From: Spirodela intermedia
Lineage: Eukaryota > Streptophyta > Magnoliopsida > Alismatales > Araceae
NCBI GenBank assembly: GCA_902729315.2
Contig: LR746270.1
Location: forward strand, 2,474,501 to 2,538,500
DNA length: 64,000 nt
Direction: 5' to 3'
This document shows, piece after piece, positions 60,952 through 64,000 of this stretch. How positions within the stretch are numbered: the stretch's first letter is position 1; each line of letters begins with the position of its first letter. A program made the position numbers and the translations under genes. The notes beneath the pieces were generated by a model that was not told the DNA's origin, made no database searches, and worked only from the letters and a program-made list of their open reading frames with translations.

Positions 60952-63900
60952 AATACTTAATCTGCGGTCTGATATTTTTTTTCTTTTCCTTAAACATAAT
61001 TGTTTCCCGCAGATGATGCAATCCAGGATATTGTTCTAAATTCTCCGTGGTTCAAGTCGAGTAAGAGATTGTGTGCATACGTAAGCTGTGATTCCCTGCG
61101 GGAAGTGGGCACATCAAGAATTCTGTCGGAAATTCTTTCGCCAGCTGCTGGTATGCTTTCCTCCTCGTCTTTTCTTGGGATGTGATCATGCACAGTTCGG
61201 TTTATTATTCAAGATATATATCGTCGGAAAACATGTCAAGTGTTCCACTCAGAAGAAGAAATATGCTCATTTATGAGCCATCAAGCTTGGATAATGTCGC
61301 CGGGGATGACCAGATAAATTGGTGGGATTATGATAGTGGGAAATACATCAGACGGCTTGATTGGCCAGTCTTGATTCAATCCAGCCATTCGGGTCCAGGT
61401 GGGTTGTGTGGGATTAGCTGGTGATTGGGTGATTCTGACCAAGCAAGGTCCTAGTTGGCGGGTTCTTGGATGAGTCAGCCCTGAACCGTCCAATTCTAGG
61501 AGATACTCTAATCTATGACAACCCATCAGTAGAGAACGGTTGAAAATAATAAATAAAAAAAAATCTTTTTGGGTCATGTGGAAAATCTTTTTGGGTTCTT
61601 GACCCAATACGAAGACTCTCCTCTTAGGAACTCCTGAAATCATTTTAGATCAGAAGGAACCGTGATGAAAAGTATAACCCTCCCTTCTGCAACCATATAG
61701 GCTTACTGCCCGGCATCTTGATGGCCGTATCAAAGCTGCTGCCGTCATCTTGGTTTATGTTGAACAACGAAGATCAATTTTATAATTTTCTTAAAAAAAT
61801 CTGGGTCTGAAAATATTCAAATGGCAGGGCATTCATTGCTGTCGCTTGGGTTTTACCCTGTTCTCGGTTTGGTATTTAGAGGAGTTGATCTTAATTGGGT
61901 TCATTCTCCAAAGAAACCCTCACCCTCACCGTCACCCTCACCTATTTATTTTAAAAAACTGATTCTTATTTCACCAAATTCGGCCAACTTATTTTCATAA
62001 GTCAACTGATTTAGCCTTCAAAACCTGCTTGCCTCGTTCTTCTTCTTCTTCTTCTCAATGATATTGATTTCTGGTTATCTCTGCTTAAAATTATAAATAG
62101 CCATTGAATGATATTCACGCACTGGAACCCTTTTAAATGTTTTTGATGCAAATGCTTCCCCATTCAGTAATATTTTTCTTGCTTATGTTCTAGCTCATCA
62201 TGAAATGGTCAAAAGATCCTAAACATGGGAAGATTAAGATTTCCCTTCCCCCCCAATGGAACTTCTTGGGGCGAATGGCTGGATGTTCTCAGTGGGTATG
62301 CTGTGTCTAACCATTCGTTTTCAAAATTTTGTAGGTGACTCTCAGGGGAGGAAGAAGCTCTATGTTCCTCGCGTCGAGGACAAGAACAGCCACATGCGCA
62401 TGCTCCACATATCTCAACTTGATGATCTGGTGGCTAATTCCATGAATATATTGGAGCCATCTCCGGTCGGTGATGATGGCAATCCGCGAGAAGATGGTAC
62501 GTCTCCGTTTGCTCTCACGAAGAACTCTTCTCTGTTTCCGATAATGATTCTCTGATATCACTTTTTTTTTTGTTAAATATCATCTCAATTGATCTTTCTA
62601 GCTCTTGTACATTTTGACAAAATTGTTTTTTTGTTAAATTATTTCATCCTAGATTCTTTATGCATCAGTTCCCATCAGAAAGAGAGAATGAAGTTAACCC
62701 ACTGATGATTCTTCACATCATGATTGAAAGATCTTGCATCAGTGTTGACTTACCGAAGGGGCAGGGGGGTTGATTGTTGGATGGAATTCCTCATGGCTAA
62801 CGCCGCTGCAGGCTTATCTGATAATGTGCATCATGTTTTCAGAGCACGGTTTTGAGATACATTTAATTATATTTATAAATAACTTAAGATAATAAATACT
62901 AAAGATTCGGAAAAATAAATTAAACACATGCATGCAACTATAGGACTGATGTTCCCATGAAATTGATACAATTTTCTCAATAAATACATAAGATTAAACC
63001 CTAGAATTAATTGATTGTTAAACATTCCAGCTTCATTTGTTGCTGGCGCTGACTTGGTTATTGGATCAAACATCAAGCCCATGATGTCCAGTATTCAACC
63101 TCATGATTTTTAAACATAACTAAAAGTAGAAAATTTTCTTGGCATGCAGAAATCGGATCAAGAGTTCTTTTTTTTTAATCCTAAAATCACAAGATAAAAA
63201 ACAATTTCTATTTCTTTCATTAAAAACATTTCATTAATCGATGGTTGGTGCACAGAGATGTTTATTTACGGATTATTTCCCTTGCAGTCATGCTGGCAAG
63301 TGACCCTGTTGACTTGTTTCTTGTGCCAGGTAAAATGTTATTTATTTATTTAGCTTGCTAGTTGTATTTTTCTAATATCTCCATTTTCTGGCAGGACTTG
63401 CGTTCGACAGATCTGGGAACCGCTTAGGGCGTGGAGGAGGGTATGCCTTCCCTCCATAACATTCATTTAATTCTTCGTCTCAAGTAATCTTCTCTTGTTA
63501 CTTACGGGTAATATTTTATTTTTTGAATTATTTTTATATCATCTTAGGCCACCATAAAAAAAAGGTTTATCTGCTTGTGTTGACCTTTAGAACGGAGTCA
63601 GTTGACTTTATGACGAGGACATTAGAGTCAATCACGCATTGAGTGGGGGAATGGCATCTCATGGACTTGGTGAAAATGTGATAGGATTGTTTTCTTTTTA
63701 AGGAGGTTATCGTAGGTCACTAAGTCCTAGTTGATCTTTGACTTTTTTCGGTCATGTCAACCGTTTTTCCTACTTTTTCTAGGAACATTTAAGGCCTTTT
63801 TTTTAAGGACGTTCTTTAGGAGCATTTAATGGCCAAACTCCAGCCCAAAATTTCTCCGGCTGTGTGGGATCTCTACATCATCAAGAGTAGTGCAGTTGAC

Positions 63901-64000
63901 CACAACTCTACTGTGACTACTCAAAAGGGGTTACTTCTTCCGTTGGTCAACGCTCGTTGACAACTGATACTTTGTTGATTTCTCTTAGAAATCAACCACA
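60560..64000 (+). CDS. 5FCL: 5-formyltetrahydrofolate cyclo-ligase, mitochondrial type (3' partial)
   Basis: ATP-dependent enzyme converting 5-formyl-THF to 5,10-methenyl-THF; in plants it is mitochondrial and clears the 5-formyl-THF made by serine hydroxymethyltransferase side activity. Exons seen, phases consistent: 60560-60752, 61013-61150, 62335-62496, 63288-63329 and 63395-63440; the remaining 3' exons lie beyond the window. About 193 residues are visible. Motifs: KRALRTKIRSALRTL at the start of the core, SPWFKSSKRLCAYVSC, KKLYVPRVEDKNSHMRMLHI, ANSMNILEPSP, DLFLVPGLAFD and RLGRGGG, the nucleotide-binding signature, split by the last visible intron. The segment before the core (MIRCHLLACRFPF... 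with Arg and Ser) looks like a mitochondrial presequence. In-frame ATGs at 60503 and 60635 are alternative starts. (GA)n lies in intron 1. Confidence 0.9.
60893..60949. repeat. (GA)n microsatellite in 5-FCL intron 1
   Basis: About 28 GA units, between the exons ending at 60752 and starting at 61013. Confidence 0.95.
63441..64000 (+). other. 5-FCL intron 5 (cut by the window end)
   Basis: The exon ending RLGRGG(G) is followed by gtatgcc. The next conserved exon, which should start with the end of the glycine run, is not in the window. The intron contains repeated TTGAC words. Confidence 0.6.

Overview
This window is nuclear DNA of a flowering plant. Genes are split by many GT-AG introns, GA/CT microsatellites sit around almost every gene, and there is a decayed plant Ty3/gypsy retroelement. 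Several coding regions are very GC-rich at third positions (fascin-like DUF569 gene, GlcAT14, P4H, KORRIGAN, and the first and last exons of the flippase), while introns are AT/pyrimidine-rich. That contrast resembles many monocots, but I cannot name the species.

Seven protein genes, all on the + strand, can be reconstructed exon by exon. (1) 1-15410: RBM28/Nop4-type nucleolar protein with five RRMs, 5' end outside the window. (2) 16614-18004: DUF569/fascin-like protein. (3) 19719-24133: GT14 beta-glucuronosyltransferase (GlcAT14 type). (4) 33068-36054: prolyl 4-hydroxylase with a C-terminal ShKT-like domain. (5) 37819-40244: membrane-anchored GH9 endo-glucanase of the KORRIGAN type. (6) 41603-59546: P4-ATPase phospholipid flippase of the ALA3 type, 27 exons. 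(7) about 60560 to beyond 63440: 5-formyltetrahydrofolate cyclo-ligase, 3' end outside the window. In every model except one boundary of gene 1 the splice phases agree.

The accessory part is 24.1-33.3 kb. A block of about 1.29 kb carrying the promoter side and first coding exon of the P4H gene is tandemly duplicated. The upstream copy has an in-frame stop and is split just ahead of its ATG by a complete but dead minus-strand Ty3/gypsy element (26150-31727; LTRs, 5-bp target duplication, tRNA-iMet-like primer site, remnants of gag, protease, RT and integrase).

Functionally, genes 3-6 are all secretory-pathway or cell-wall genes: P4H makes the hydroxyproline on which arabinogalactan chains are built, GlcAT14 enzymes add glucuronic acid to those chains, KORRIGAN acts in cellulose synthesis, and ALA3-type flippases serve Golgi vesicle formation. 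The neighbourhood may be coincidental. A second recurring theme is short tandem duplication (about 95-230 bp units) in introns and flanks of nearly every gene. I found no CRISPR array, no rRNA and no intact tRNA gene. No clearly new multi-gene system is evident; the P4H duplication/retroelement locus is the most unusual structure.
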